Origin: JANNRA01 sp031401035
Lineage (GTDB): Bacteria > Desulfobacterota > Binatia > HRBIN30 > CADEER01
DNA length: 32,835 bases
Assembly: GCA_031401035.1 (NCBI GenBank)
Contig: JANNRA010000019.1
Coordinates: forward strand, 1-32,835
Direction: 5' to 3'
The notes under the pieces were generated by a model. That model searched no databases. It saw nothing but the letters and a program-made list of their open reading frames with translations, and had not been told where the DNA came from. The position numbers and the translations under genes are program-made. Positions 7,038 to 15,555 of this stretch are shown here, piece by piece (the first letter of the stretch is position 1; each line of letters begins with the position of its first letter).

Positions 7038-9704
7038 ATGGCGGCGAGACGGTTGGCGGTGGGTGTGATGATGCGGTGGCTGCCGCTGGTGATCGCGACG
7101 GCGCTGGTGACGATGAGCGCTATACCAGCACGCGCGATCTGTCCCGGCGATTGCAACGCCGACGCCGTCGTGACCATCGACGAGCTGATCCTTGCGGTCG
7201 ACATCGCACTCGGGGCGCAGCTCACGGAGAGCTGCATCGCCGGCGACATCAACATCGACGGGCAGATCACGATCGACGAGATCGTCTTCGCCGTGCGCAG
7301 CGCGCTCGACGGCTGCCCGGCGACGCCGACCGCGACGACGACCGCTTCTCCGACCCAGACGTCGACCGCCCCGCCAACGGGAACCGTTGCTGCGACGCTG
7401 ACGCCGACGGTGACCGCGACGCCGACTCCGACGGTCGGGTTGTGCAACACGATGTCGGCGTGCCTGAGCGGACCGGCAGGCGACTACTGCTGCAGCATCT
7501 CCCCAACAAGTCCAGGGTACTTTCCGCCGCCGCTCGAGAGCGGCTGCCAGAACTCTGATTGTGCGGTGAAACCGCAGGGCCAGACGCCCTACTGCGACAC
7601 TCGCTACGTGTGCCTTGTGCCGGCCAACACGCCGACGTTGACGCCCAGCTCCACACCGACGGGGCCGACGCTCACGCCGACGCCCACCCCGACGATCGGG
7701 GTATGCGCGATGGAGTCCGCCTGTTCCAAGGGGGGCGGGTCGCCAGGCCAGTACTGCTGCAGCCTCACCCCAGTTGAATATCTCCCGCCGATGACGCCGT
7801 TCGCGAGCACCTGCCCTGTGTCTCCCTGTGGGGAGATGACGCCGGGCAAGACGCCGGGATGTAATACAGAGTACCTCTGCCAGCTGCCGACGCAGACGCC
7901 AACGGGGACTCCCACCGCGACCGGGACGCCGACTTACTCCTGCACGGTGACGCCGACCGGCTCGCCGACACCGACCGGGCCGACGCCGACGCCCGAACCG
8001 CCCTGCGCGCGCGAAACGCCGACCCGTGCCCCGACTGATGCGATCTGCCGCATCATCGAGGTGCACAATGACGCCGACGAGGACGTCTGGATCGGCGCCG
8101 TCGGCGGTGCCGTGGAGCCGAACTGCGTGATGCCGGATGGTGGCCCCACCTGCCTGGTCATCCCGTCCGCCGCCGATGCATCCTGCCTGGCGTGCTCGTG
8201 TTCCGGCAGCGCGCCCTACGACGGCTTGCTGCAGTGTCCCAAAGGCTCATCGCCCTCCTACGACGGCACAGCCTGGACCTGTAGCTGCGAGCGCGACGCC
8301 GATTGCGGCAGCAGCGCCCTGTGCGGGCCAACGGGCAAGTGCTTCTGGACGGTGCCACCGCCGCTCAAAACAAGCGATCCCGGCGACTCCTGGCGCCTGA
8401 AGATGGGGGAGGTCGCGCAGTTCTGCCTGCCGATGCCGGACGAGGCGGGGTCGCCGGTGTGGTGGGGCGGCGGCATCTTCGGCCGCACCGGCTGCGGGCT
8501 GGACGGGAGGGAGTGCAGCACCGCCGACTGCGGTGCATGCGCCAACGCCGGGTGCCCGGCGGGTGTCGGCCCGAGCAACCCCTTCGCGCAGGCGGAGTTC
8601 ACGCTGCAGACCACGGCCATCGACTACTACGACGTCACCATCATCAACGGCGCCAACCTGGCCATCGAGATGGCGCCGCTGCCCGGCCCGACGGCCCCAC
8701 CAGAGGTGGTCGGCGCCCGCACCCCGACGCCGACGCCCAATCCCTACTGGTGCGGCGCCCCGGGTCGCTGGGCGACCGCAGGCCCCGGCACCCCGACGCC
8801 GGTCCTCGACCTCTGCAGCTGGAATTTTGAAGTCACCAGGATCCCGGTGACGCCGACGCCGGGACAGGCGCTGCTGCTGCGCAGCTACTTCCCGTGCGAC
8901 AGCGAGAAAGACTACACTGGCTGCGGCCCGGCCTGGACGCCGACGCCGACGCTCACCGCCACCCCGACCGGGCCGACGCCGACCGCGACGCCGTCGGGCA
9001 CCGCCACCGCTGTGCCAACATACGGCGTCTGGAACTGCACCGCCGGTTCGGCGAGTCAGCCCGACGGCCAGTGCATCCGGCGCTGCGAGCACGACGACGA
9101 CTGCAGCGGTACGACCGTCCCGCACTGCAACCTCAACACCAACTACTGCGAGTGCGCCAGCGACGCCGACTGCCCTAACGGCCAGTACTGCGGCACGCAG
9201 TTCATCTCCGGCGAGACGTACCAGTACTCGCGTACCTGCGGCGCCTTCGCCGGCTGGTGGACGGCCGACAACATCTGCGGCAGTCGCGGCGGGCTCGGCA
9301 AGACCAACAGCTACGGCGCGCTGACGTGTACCAAAGAGCTGGCCGACCTGCTCGGCTGCTCGGAGGCCTCCTGTTACAACACCACCGACACTGGCGACGG
9401 GTCCAGCTGCTGCGGCTGCGGCACCTACCAGACGACGGCGGGCAAACCGCTCTTTGAAGACTGGCCGACCCAATCGACCAAGGAATGTCAGGGCAACAAC
9501 CCTGATTGGGGCACTATGGCGCAGCCGTGGATCGGCTATCTCAAACGCGCCTGCCCGACGGCCTACACGTACCCCTACGACGACGCGACCAGCACCTTCA
9601 CCTGTCGCGGTGCCGATGAGCAGAATCTGCTCGGCTACCGCATCACCTTCCGCTCCCTGCCGACGCCGGCTCTGATGTCGGCGTCACCGACGCCGACGCC
9701 CTAA
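7038..9704 (+). CDS. Exported multidomain protein: EF-hand/dockerin-like repeats, Thr-Pro linkers, Cys-rich repeats and a split thaumatin-like domain
   Basis: 888 residues. A signal peptide (about 1-33, ending ARA) leads to two EF-hand/dockerin-like repeats (35-93); the second, D-I-N-I-D-G-Q-I-T-I-D-E, has a full calcium loop, the first has Ala for Gly. Thr-Pro linkers (94-134, 196-220, 286-321, 632-654) separate two Cys-rich repeats (136-193, 223-282). Residues about 338-545 match the first half of the thaumatin fold: 'GRTGCGLDGRECSTADCG' (482-499), 'AEFTL' (519-523) and 'YYDVTIINGANLAIEM' (530-545). The second half returns at about 763-872: 'CTKELADLLGC', 'LKRACPTAYTYPYDDATSTF' and 'YRITF'. 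Between them is an insert with 'CEHDDDC' and 'CASDADC' motifs. Thaumatin-like proteins bind glucans and are mainly known from plants, fungi and animals. The cysteines imply an oxidising, extracytoplasmic location. The start is supported by AGGAGG 7 bases upstream. The role is unknown; glucan or surface binding is a guess. Confidence 0.88.
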   Translation: MAARRLAVGVMMRWLPLVIATALVTMSAIPARAICPGDCNADAVVTIDELILAVDIALGAQLTESCIAGDINIDGQITIDEIVFAVRSALDGCPATPTATTTASPTQTSTAPPTGTVAATLTPTVTATPTPTVGLCNTMSACLSGPAGDYCCSISPTSPGYFPPPLESGCQNSDCAVKPQGQTPYCDTRYVCLVPANTPTLTPSSTPTGPTLTPTPTPTIGVCAMESACSKGGGSPGQYCCSLTPVEYLPPMTPFASTCPVSPCGEMTPGKTPGCNTEYLCQLPTQTPTGTPTATGTPTYSCTVTPTGSPTPTGPTPTPEPPCARETPTRAPTDAICRIIEVHNDADEDVWIGAVGGAVEPNCVMPDGGPTCLVIPSAADASCLACSCSGSAPYDGLLQCPKGSSPSYDGTAWTCSCERDADCGSSALCGPTGKCFWTVPPPLKTSDPGDSWRLKMGEVAQFCLPMPDEAGSPVWWGGGIFGRTGCGLDGRECSTADCGACANAGCPAGVGPSNPFAQAEFTLQTTAIDYYDVTIINGANLAIEMAPLPGPTAPPEVVGARTPTPTPNPYWCGAPGRWATAGPGTPTPVLDLCSWNFEVTRIPVTPTPGQALLLRSYFPCDSEKDYTGCGPAWTPTPTLTATPTGPTPTATPSGTATAVPTYGVWNCTAGSASQPDGQCIRRCEHDDDCSGTTVPHCNLNTNYCECASDADCPNGQYCGTQFISGETYQYSRTCGAFAGWWTADNICGSRGGLGKTNSYGALTCTKELADLLGCSEASCYNTTDTGDGSSCCGCGTYQTTAGKPLFEDWPTQSTKECQGNNPDWGTMAQPWIGYLKRACPTAYTYPYDDATSTFTCRGADEQNLLGYRITFRSLPTPALMSASPTPTP
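7317..8000 (+). repeat. Thr-Pro linker repeats within the exported protein
   Basis: Runs of codons for T-P-T, built on an 'acgccgac' period, occur at about 7317-7439, 7623-7697 and 7893-8000, and again near 8931-8999 and at the very C-terminus. They separate folded Cys-rich blocks and would form extended, possibly glycosylated linkers. Repeat number could vary between strains by slippage. Confidence 0.8.
7443..7883 (+). repeat. Tandem pair of about 58-residue Cys-rich modules
   Basis: Residues 136-193 and 223-282 share the order C-x3/4-SAC, YCCS, a Tyr-Phe/Leu-Pro-Pro stretch, C-x3/4-C, G-x-TP-x-C-x-T-x-Y-x-C. Each has seven or eight cysteines and is bounded by Thr-Pro linkers, so they are duplicated disulfide-bonded modules. 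I do not recognise the family. Confidence 0.75.
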
Positions 9705-10272
9705 CGCTTGTGCGCGGTAGGCATCCCCTCACACTGACCCTTCCTATGAAGAGACGTGACAACACGGACAGAAGGGAGCCACGCCGTGGGCGCAGGGGTG
9801 CGGTTGCACCGATCCGGGGATCCGCAGTGAGACTGACGCGCCGAGACGGAATGACCACCCTCCCATTCGTTCGCGTCACCGATCGCGGCCGGTCAGCCAG
9901 CTAACAGCGTCCTCCGCCTCCGCTCGAGCGCTGCCAATCTCCAGATCGTGGGGCACGGGACTCCCCACCGGCGAGCAGGACGGAGGCACTCGCGGCCAGG
10001 GGACTCATCTCTTGGCGGCGCGCGCGCGGCGTGGCGGTGATCGTCGCGGCCGCGACCGACAGCCCGACGCGCAGCGTTTCCAACGTGTGCAGCCACTTCA
10101 ACAAGACGAGCGGCAACCTGGGGGCGACCGGCCAGCGATCTCACGAGCCGTCACCCCCGATCCGCGACGGCCGCTACTCGCGATCATGCCGAATCGCCAG
10201 CTTCGATGGGCCACCCCCTTGCGGTCACCGGGCCAGGGCGGCAGAAACGGAGCGTCAGGTAGGAGGAGCCCC
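9705..10272. other. Intergenic region without recognisable gene
   Basis: Nearly 570 bases. Frames on both strands are under 85 codons, compositionally like chance and without family signatures. One minus-strand frame (9901-10116) begins with a slightly hydrophobic stretch, but it lacks a ribosome-binding site and turns Gly/Ser/Arg-rich. The right end carries AGGAGG at 10261-10266 for the next gene. No clear terminator hairpin was found. Confidence 0.55.
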
Positions 10273-11112
10273 GTGAGCCAACGTTCCGTCGCCGCTTCGT
10301 GCGATCACGACATCCCATTGCGCAAGCCGAACCTGGAGTTCGATGACTCGATCCCGCGCTACTGGATGAACGGCAATCTGTTCGCGACCCACTTCTTCAA
10401 CGGGCTCAACCTGGTCTTCCCCGACGGCGAGCGCTTCTTCGTCAAGGCGGTGCACGACCACCTCGACCGCATCACCGACCCGGTCCTGCTGCGCCAGGCG
10501 AAGCAGTTCGCCGCCCAGGAGGGGCAGCACGCCAACCAGCACGAGAAGTACTTCGACTGTCTGCGCGGGCAGGGCTACCGCATCGACACCTTCCTGCGCC
10601 GCTTCCACCGCTTCATCCGCCTCACCAACGCGTGGATGCCGGCGTCGCTGCGTCTGGCGGTGACCGCCGGGGCGGAGCACTACACGGCGGTGCTCGGCGC
10701 CGGCGCGATCGAGGAGTTCGCGCTGCTCGCCGACGCCGACCGGACGATGCGCAAGCTGATCATCTGGCACGCCACCGAGGAGATCGAACACAAGGCGGTT
10801 GCCTTCGACGTTCTGCGCGCGACCCACCCCGGCTACCTGCTGCGCATCGCCGGCTTCGTCGTCGCCACGCTGGCGCTGTTCGGCTGGTCGATCGCCGGCA
10901 CGCGCATGCTGATCCGGCAGGACCGGGTGTCGCACGCCAGGGTCAAGGAGCAGCGCCGCCTCGCCCTGGCGCGCGACGACGGCCGCGGCCTGCGGCGCAT
11001 CCGGGCCGGCGTGCGCGCCTACTTCTGGCGCGACTTCCATCCCAAGGAGCAGGACCACCTGGCGCTGGCGCGCCAGCGGCTGGCCGAGCTGATGCCCGCC
11101 TTCCCCGCCTGA
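10273..11112 (+). CDS. Predicted metal-dependent hydrolase, PF10118-like (ferritin-like diiron fold)
   Basis: 279 residues from GTG 10273, chosen because AGGAGG lies 6 bases upstream and the family's conserved N-terminal region ('RYWMNGNLFATHFFNGLNLV') begins soon after; the longer open frame upstream looks non-coding. Two helical metal motifs are visible: E-G-Q-H in 'QFAAQEGQHANQHEKY' and E-E-I-E-H in 'WHATEEIEHKAVAFDV', with further Glu/His between them, as in ferritin-like diiron proteins. 'LLRIAGFVVATLALFGWSIAG' near the C-terminal third is hydrophobic enough to associate with a membrane. The family is annotated as predicted metal-dependent hydrolase but is poorly characterised; oxidation chemistry at a di-iron site is equally possible. 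It stands alone on its strand between spacers. Confidence 0.82.
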   Translation: MSQRSVAASCDHDIPLRKPNLEFDDSIPRYWMNGNLFATHFFNGLNLVFPDGERFFVKAVHDHLDRITDPVLLRQAKQFAAQEGQHANQHEKYFDCLRGQGYRIDTFLRRFHRFIRLTNAWMPASLRLAVTAGAEHYTAVLGAGAIEEFALLADADRTMRKLIIWHATEEIEHKAVAFDVLRATHPGYLLRIAGFVVATLALFGWSIAGTRMLIRQDRVSHARVKEQRRLALARDDGRGLRRIRAGVRAYFWRDFHPKEQDHLALARQRLAELMPAFPA

Positions 11113-11312
11113 GGCGATCGCGGCGGGGCTGGCGCCGTTGGGGAAGCGTCAGCCCAAGCGAGCGGTGCACCGGCGGGCAATGCCGCTTCGTCCAGGCTAC
11201 GTGGCAAGTCCCAGCGCGTAGACGAGAATGTACAGATTCATGAGCGACCGAACGACGGCGGGCAGAGCCTCCGTCAATGAATCTCGGGCTCGATCGGCAG
11301 CGGAGGCATCAG

Positions 11313-11684
11313 ATGGACACTTCCTCGGCTTCGACCATACTCCAAGTCGTCGTTGGGCTCGGGCTCCTCAACGTGTGGCTGGTACGGGCGCGGTCGTCGA
11401 CCGCGTTTCGCGGCGGGTCTGCGCAGTCGCTGAGAGAAGAGTTTGCCGCGTACGGGCTCCCCGAATGGTTCTTCTACGCGATCGGCGTCTTGAAGATCGG
11501 GTCGGCGGTATCGCTGATCGTCGGGATCTGGGTACCGGAGGTCGTCCCGGTGGCGGCAGGGACGGTGGTCGGATTGATGGTCGGGGCTCTGTCGATGCAT
11601 GCGAAGGTCAAGGACCCTTTGACCAAGTCGTTGCCCGCGTTTCTGATGCTGCTGATGTCCGTGGCTATTATTGTGCTGCGCTGA
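11313..11684 (+). CDS. DoxX-like small membrane protein
   Basis: 123 residues from ATG 11313, with GGAGG 6 bases upstream. Four membrane segments: 'ILQVVVGLGLLNVWLV', 'FFYAIGVLKIGSAVSLIVGI', 'VVPVAAGTVVGLMVGALSMH' and 'SLPAFLMLLMSVAIIVL'. The order, the 'YGLPEWF' stretch between helices 1 and 2, and 'KVKDP...KSLPA' before helix 4 match the DoxX-like family (PF13564). Such proteins are linked to redox or oxidative-stress membrane complexes, but no specific role can be assigned. It converges with DUF427 across 30 bases that hold no clear terminator. Confidence 0.82.
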   Translation: MDTSSASTILQVVVGLGLLNVWLVRARSSTAFRGGSAQSLREEFAAYGLPEWFFYAIGVLKIGSAVSLIVGIWVPEVVPVAAGTVVGLMVGALSMHAKVKDPLTKSLPAFLMLLMSVAIIVLR

Positions 11685-11714
11685 GCAGCGGGTCCGCGCA
11701 GCGTCCCCTTGGGC

Positions 11715-12218
11715 TCACCACCCGTTCGTTCCGGGGCCACCCTTGAACGGTCCGACGATGTCGGACGTGATCCACCCGCCATAAAACCCGCCCGCTTGCG
11801 GCGTCACCCGCTCGCCGCCGACGAAGCACGCATCCATCGGTGCCGCATAGAAGGCGAGGTAGTCACAGATCGCCCCGAAGGCGACGCTCGGCGCGGGGTA
11901 GCAGTAGGCGACATCGAGGGCCTGGCGACCGCCGGTGACGACCGACCAGTACGCCGCCCTACCCTTCCACTCGCAAAATGACGCACGTGCGCTCGCGACG
12001 AGAAGCTCACGGCGGATGTCGCCGGGAGGCACGTAGTACACCGGCGGATGGCTGGTCTCGAGAACGCGCCATGCTCGCACGGTGTCGGCAATCGCCACGC
12101 CCGCGAATACGACCTGAACACGTTTCGTCGTCGGCTCGAGTCGTGGAGGCCGAGGATAGTCCCAGACCGATTCCTGCCCGGGTGCTGGTCGGATTGGTGT
12201 CGGGCGCTTTGCACTCAT
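11715..12218 (-). CDS. DUF427 domain protein
   Basis: 167 residues covering a complete DUF427 (PF04248) domain. Recognisable family stretches are 'ESVWDYPRPPRLEP', 'VLETSHPPVYYVPPGDI', 'SFCEWKGRAAYWSV', 'YLAFYAAPMDACFVGGE' and the C-terminal 'GGFYGGWITSDIVGPFKGGP'. The domain is a small beta-rich soluble fold of unknown function, frequent in GC-rich soil bacteria. An AAGGA lies 5 bases before ATG 12218, supporting the start. It is divergent from the flavoprotein gene at 12401; the 182-base gap should hold both promoters. Confidence 0.93.
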   Translation of the reverse strand: MSAKRPTPIRPAPGQESVWDYPRPPRLEPTTKRVQVVFAGVAIADTVRAWRVLETSHPPVYYVPPGDIRRELLVASARASFCEWKGRAAYWSVVTGGRQALDVAYCYPAPSVAFGAICDYLAFYAAPMDACFVGGERVTPQAGGFYGGWITSDIVGPFKGGPGTNGW

Positions 12219-12400
12219 GGCCGTCCTTCCCCGAGACGCCGAATAGCAGACGGACGGCGAGCCCGGGAACCGGGATGATGGCCGGACGGCAGACGGTCCG
12301 CGCGCGAGTGGTCCGCAGCAAGTGGTCGCTGCCTCGTCGTGGCCGCCCCCAGGCTGCCGCTGGTATGTTCCCGAGTCGTCCGTGGCGGTAGTATCTCCCT

Positions 12401-13654
12401 ATGGGCACGGGGCGGGCGCAGAGGGCGCGGACGCGGCACGACGTCGTCATCGTCGGCGCCAACTTCGCCGGCTTGAGCGCTGCGCTCGCGCTGCCCTCGG
12501 CTTGCGACGTGATGGTGGTCGACCCGAGTCCGTGGTTCGAATGGTTACCGAACATCCACGAGTTGGTGTCGGGCGTGAAGCGGCCAGCGGACCTGCGCCT
12601 GCCGCGCCGCCAGATTGTCGAGCGGGCCGGGCACCACTTCGTGCGGGCGCGGGTTGTCGCCATCGATCTGCGGCGGCGTACGCTGCGGCTCGACGACGGA
12701 CAGCGCATCGCCTTCGAGCAATGCCTGCTCGCCGCCGGCGGGGTGAACAACGACTACGGCGTGCCCGGAGCGGTGCGCAACGGCATGCCCTTCAAGAGCG
12801 TCGCCGACTGCGCGGCGATCGGTAGCCGCCTGCGCCGTCTGGCGGCCGGCGCGGGGCGATTCGCGGTGGTCGTGGTCGGCGGCGGGTTCGAGGGCATAGA
12901 AGCGCTGGGGGAAGTGCTGCGCGCCTACCGCCATCATCCGCGTATCGAGATCCACCTGGTCGAGCGCGCCGATCGGCTGATGCCGGAGGGGCCGCGCGCG
13001 GTCGACGCGCTCGTGCGGCAGCGCGTCGACGGTCTGCCGGTGCGCATCCACTGCGCGCAGCCGGTGGCCCGCGTGACGCCGCGCGGCGTCGTGCTGGCGT
13101 CGGGCCGTACACTGGCCAGCGATCTGACCATTTGGACGGGCGGGGCGAAGGCGCCGGCGCTGGTCGAACAGAGCGGGCTCGCCCGCTCCGCCGCCGGATG
13201 GATTCGGGTGCGCGGCGATCTGTCGTGCCGCGCCGCGGCGGACATCTTCGCCACCGGCGACGTCGCCGACCTGCCGCGGCCGATCGCCAAGCAGGCGTAC
13301 CACGCCATCGACATGGGCCGTCACGCGGCCCACAACATCGTGCGGCGGCGCCGCGGCGAGGAAACCCTGCCGTTTGCGCCGGCGCCGAAGCCGGCGCTGG
13401 TCTCCTTCGGCGATCTCGATACGTTCCTGATCACCGCCTCACGCGTCGTCGCCAGCCCGGCGCTGGCGGCGGCCAAGGAGGCCGTGTTTCAAGTCACGAT
13501 CGCCGGCTTCGACGCGCTCGACAGCCTGGCGGGGTTGCAGCGGGCGGCCGGGCGCGGCCGGCGGGCGCTCGACGAGTTGGTGCTGCCGACGCTCCATTCC
13601 CTGGATGCGGTGACGCGGGTGCTCTCGCTGCGGATCGCCGATGGCGCCGGTTGA
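12401..13654 (+). CDS. FAD/NAD(P)-dependent oxidoreductase, type II NADH dehydrogenase-like
   Basis: 417 residues with the two-dinucleotide-binding-domain layout of NDH-2 and related pyridine nucleotide-disulfide oxidoreductases. The FAD motif near the N-terminus is VIVGANFAGLSAA (G19 to G24, with Asn in place of the central Gly). The NAD(P) motif is VVVVGGGFEGIEALGE (GGGFEG 160-165). The late FAD motif is 'ADIFATGDVADL'. There is no clear C-terminal membrane helix, so membrane attachment would be peripheral. It may oxidise NAD(P)H with a quinone or another acceptor; the acceptor cannot be read from sequence. It is followed after 53 bases by the SDR-DUF2867 gene on the same strand and may be co-transcribed. 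Confidence 0.85.
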   Translation: MGTGRAQRARTRHDVVIVGANFAGLSAALALPSACDVMVVDPSPWFEWLPNIHELVSGVKRPADLRLPRRQIVERAGHHFVRARVVAIDLRRRTLRLDDGQRIAFEQCLLAAGGVNNDYGVPGAVRNGMPFKSVADCAAIGSRLRRLAAGAGRFAVVVVGGGFEGIEALGEVLRAYRHHPRIEIHLVERADRLMPEGPRAVDALVRQRVDGLPVRIHCAQPVARVTPRGVVLASGRTLASDLTIWTGGAKAPALVEQSGLARSAAGWIRVRGDLSCRAAADIFATGDVADLPRPIAKQAYHAIDMGRHAAHNIVRRRRGEETLPFAPAPKPALVSFGDLDTFLITASRVVASPALAAAKEAVFQVTIAGFDALDSLAGLQRAAGRGRRALDELVLPTLHSLDAVTRVLSLRIADGAG

Positions 13655-13707
13655 GGAAGGGGGCGGCGCGCGGGCTGCGGCGTCGGTGAGCTGATGGCGG
13701 AACGCGA

Positions 13708-15159
13708 ATGAGCGAGCGCATCCTGGTCACGGGTGCCACCGGCTACGTCGGGGCGCGACTGCTCGGGGCCCTCGCCGCGCGCGGTGCGCCAGTGCGCGGC
13801 CTCGCGCGTCGGCCGGAGGACCTGCGGGCGCGGGTCGCCCCCGGCGTTGACGTGGTCGGCGGCGACGTCTTGCGGCCGGAGACCCTGCCGGCGGCGCTCG
13901 CCGGGGTCGGCACTGCCTACTACATGATCCATTCGATGGGCTCGGCAGAGCCCTTCGAGGACAAGGACCGCGTCGCGGCACGGCACTTCGGCGACGCCGC
14001 GCGCGCCGAGGGGGTGCGGCGGATCATTTACCTGGGCGGCCTGGGCGATTCGGCCGAGGCGCTCTCGCCCCACCTCCGCAGCCGCCAGCAGGTCGGTGAC
14101 ATCCTGCGTGCCAGCGGCGTCGAGACCCTCGAATTCCGCGCCTCGGTCGTCATCGGGCCCGGGAGCCTGTCGTTCGAGCTCGTGCGCGCCCTGGTCGAGC
14201 GCCTGCCGGTGATGGTCATGCCGCGCTGGGTCTCGGTCCCCGCCCAGCCGATCGCTATCGACGACGTCCTCGCCTACCTGATCGCCGCCCTCGACCTGCC
14301 GCCCGGCGACAGCCGGGTGTTCGAGATCGGCGGCGCCGACGTCGTGTCCTATGCGGACCTCATGCGTGAGTATGCCGCGCGGCGCGGGCTGCGCCGCTGG
14401 ATGATCCCGGTACCGGTGCTGACGCCGTCGCTGTCGAGCCTGTGGCTCGGTCTGGTGACGCCGGTGTACGCGCGTATCGGTCGCACGCTGATCGAGAGCA
14501 TCGTCCACGCCACGGTGGTGCGCGACCACACGGCCGAGGCGCTGTTCCGCATCCGCCCGCGCGGCATGCGCGCCGCGATGGCCGAGGCGCTGCGCGCCGA
14601 GGCACGCGACCTCGACGCGACGCGGTGGTCCGATGCGCTCTCCTCGCCCAGCGCGCCGCACGCATGGGGCGGCGTGCGCTTCGGTAGCCGCCTCGCCGAC
14701 ACGCGGACGGCGGTGGCACCCGTGCCGCCGGAGCGCGCCTTCGCCGCCGTGCGCCGCATTGGCGGTCGCACCGGCTGGTACCATGCCGACTGGCTGTGGA
14801 CCGTGCGCGGCTGGATCGACCTGCTGCTGGGAGGCGCCGGGATGCGGCGCGGCCGGCGCGATCCCGACGCACTGCGGGTCGGCGATGTGCTCGACTGCTG
14901 GCGCGTCGAGGTGTTCGAGCCAGGCCACCGCCTGCGTCTCGTGGCGGAGATGAAGCTACCCGGACGCGCCTGGTTGGAGTTCGAGGTGGAGCCGCACCCC
15001 GAGGGTTCGCGCGTGCACCAGACGGCGCTCTTCGAGCCTACGGGGCTGGCCGGCCTGAGTTACTGGTACGGCGTCTTCCCACTGCACCGGGTGCTGTTCG
15101 CCGGCATGTTGCGCGGCCTGGTCGCCGCCGCCATGCGGGCGGAACGCGTCAGTCCGTGA
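13708..15159 (+). CDS. NAD(P)-binding atypical SDR fused to DUF2867
   Basis: 483 residues. The N-terminal half (1 to about 300) is an extended/atypical SDR with TGATGYVG at 8-15 (GxxGxxG), 'GLARRPEDL' after beta2 (NADPH-like Arg) and 'YMIHSMG' after beta4. The C-terminal half (about 320-483) matches DUF2867: 'FAAVRRIGGRTGWYHADWLW', 'LRVGDVLDCWRVEVFEPGHR', 'MKLPGRAWLEFEV' and 'GLSYWYGVFPLHRVLF'. This fusion is a known architecture. The C-terminal half resembles START/SRPBCC-like hydrophobic-ligand proteins, so a bound lipid or quinone substrate is possible but unproven. It shares a strand with the NDH-2-like flavoprotein 53 bases upstream. Confidence 0.88.
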   Translation: MSERILVTGATGYVGARLLGALAARGAPVRGLARRPEDLRARVAPGVDVVGGDVLRPETLPAALAGVGTAYYMIHSMGSAEPFEDKDRVAARHFGDAARAEGVRRIIYLGGLGDSAEALSPHLRSRQQVGDILRASGVETLEFRASVVIGPGSLSFELVRALVERLPVMVMPRWVSVPAQPIAIDDVLAYLIAALDLPPGDSRVFEIGGADVVSYADLMREYAARRGLRRWMIPVPVLTPSLSSLWLGLVTPVYARIGRTLIESIVHATVVRDHTAEALFRIRPRGMRAAMAEALRAEARDLDATRWSDALSSPSAPHAWGGVRFGSRLADTRTAVAPVPPERAFAAVRRIGGRTGWYHADWLWTVRGWIDLLLGGAGMRRGRRDPDALRVGDVLDCWRVEVFEPGHRLRLVAEMKLPGRAWLEFEVEPHPEGSRVHQTALFEPTGLAGLSYWYGVFPLHRVLFAGMLRGLVAAAMRAERVSP

Positions 15160-15211
15160 GCGCGAGGCGACAGGGCGAACCGGCAGGGCTCGCAGTTTCG
15201 AGGCTCCTCCG

Positions 15212-15391
15212 TCACGGAGCCTCATCCCCATAGAGAAGCCGCGCAAGGCGCTGCATCCGCGGGCTCAAGACGATGTTCTCTCGCTTCGCCTCTTCCAGGT
15301 AAGCGTAGCCGTAGAACACCAGTAGCAGTCCGGTAGCGACCAACGTGCTGATCAGCACCCCGAATACGAACACCACGACGTCGAGATTCAT
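15212..15391 (-). CDS. Tiny membrane protein, 59 residues (MNLD-type paralogue 2)
   Basis: From ATG 15391: MNLDVVVFVFGVLISTLVAT, then a hydrophobic stretch ending in 'LLLVFYGYAYLEEAKRENIV' and a short basic tail. One long or two tight membrane helices, then a cytoplasmic-like amphipathic tail. The first 21 residues align with the 43-residue protein just upstream (shared MNLD, VF, G, L, VA, G), so they are likely duplicates. The frame stays open upstream to 15469, but that stretch overlaps the neighbouring gene and is hydrophilic. The start codon lies 19 bases after the upstream stop, with AGGA 13 bases before it. Family not recognised; such peptides often stabilise respiratory or transport complexes. 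Confidence 0.6.
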   Translation of the reverse strand: MNLDVVVFVFGVLISTLVATGLLLVFYGYAYLEEAKRENIVLSPRMQRLARLLYGDEAP

Positions 15392-15410
15392 TGGTTGCAC
15401 CGGATCCTTG

Positions 15411-15542
15411 CTATTCGGATTCGTCCCGTCGTCCCGGGCGATTGTCGAAGAACTTTTCCCTCCACTCACCGGTGATGATTCCGGCCGCGACGATGATCGT
15501 CACCAGGGCACCCCAGAGGAACACCGCGAGGTCGAGGTTCAT
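15411..15542 (-). CDS. Tiny membrane protein, 43 residues (MNLD-type paralogue 1)
   Basis: From ATG 15542 to TAG 15411: one membrane helix (MNLDLAVFLWGALVTIIVAA, then GIIT) followed by the charged tail 'GEWREKFFDNRPGRRDESE'. GAGG lies 7 bases before the ATG and overlaps the stop of the gene upstream, so the three small genes are tightly packed (13 and 19 bases apart) and probably co-translated. The first 21 residues resemble those of the 59-residue protein that follows. Its length is close to that of accessory subunits such as CydX, but I see no sequence match to any named family. Confidence 0.6.
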   Translation of the reverse strand: MNLDLAVFLWGALVTIIVAAGIITGEWREKFFDNRPGRRDESE

Positions 15543-15555
15543 GGGAGAACCTCAA

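Noticed and set aside
7317..8999. Thr-Pro repeat DNA considered as a CRISPR-like or non-coding tandem array
   Set aside because: The repeats keep one reading frame inside a gene with signal peptide and Cys-rich domains, and there are no spacers of constant length.
9901..10116. 71-codon minus-strand frame with a mildly hydrophobic start
   Set aside because: No ribosome-binding site, TTG start, and the second half becomes Gly/Ser/Arg-rich; no family match recognised.
12219..12400. Divergent spacer checked for paired promoters
   Set aside because: No convincing -35/-10 pair on either strand, although promoters are expected here.
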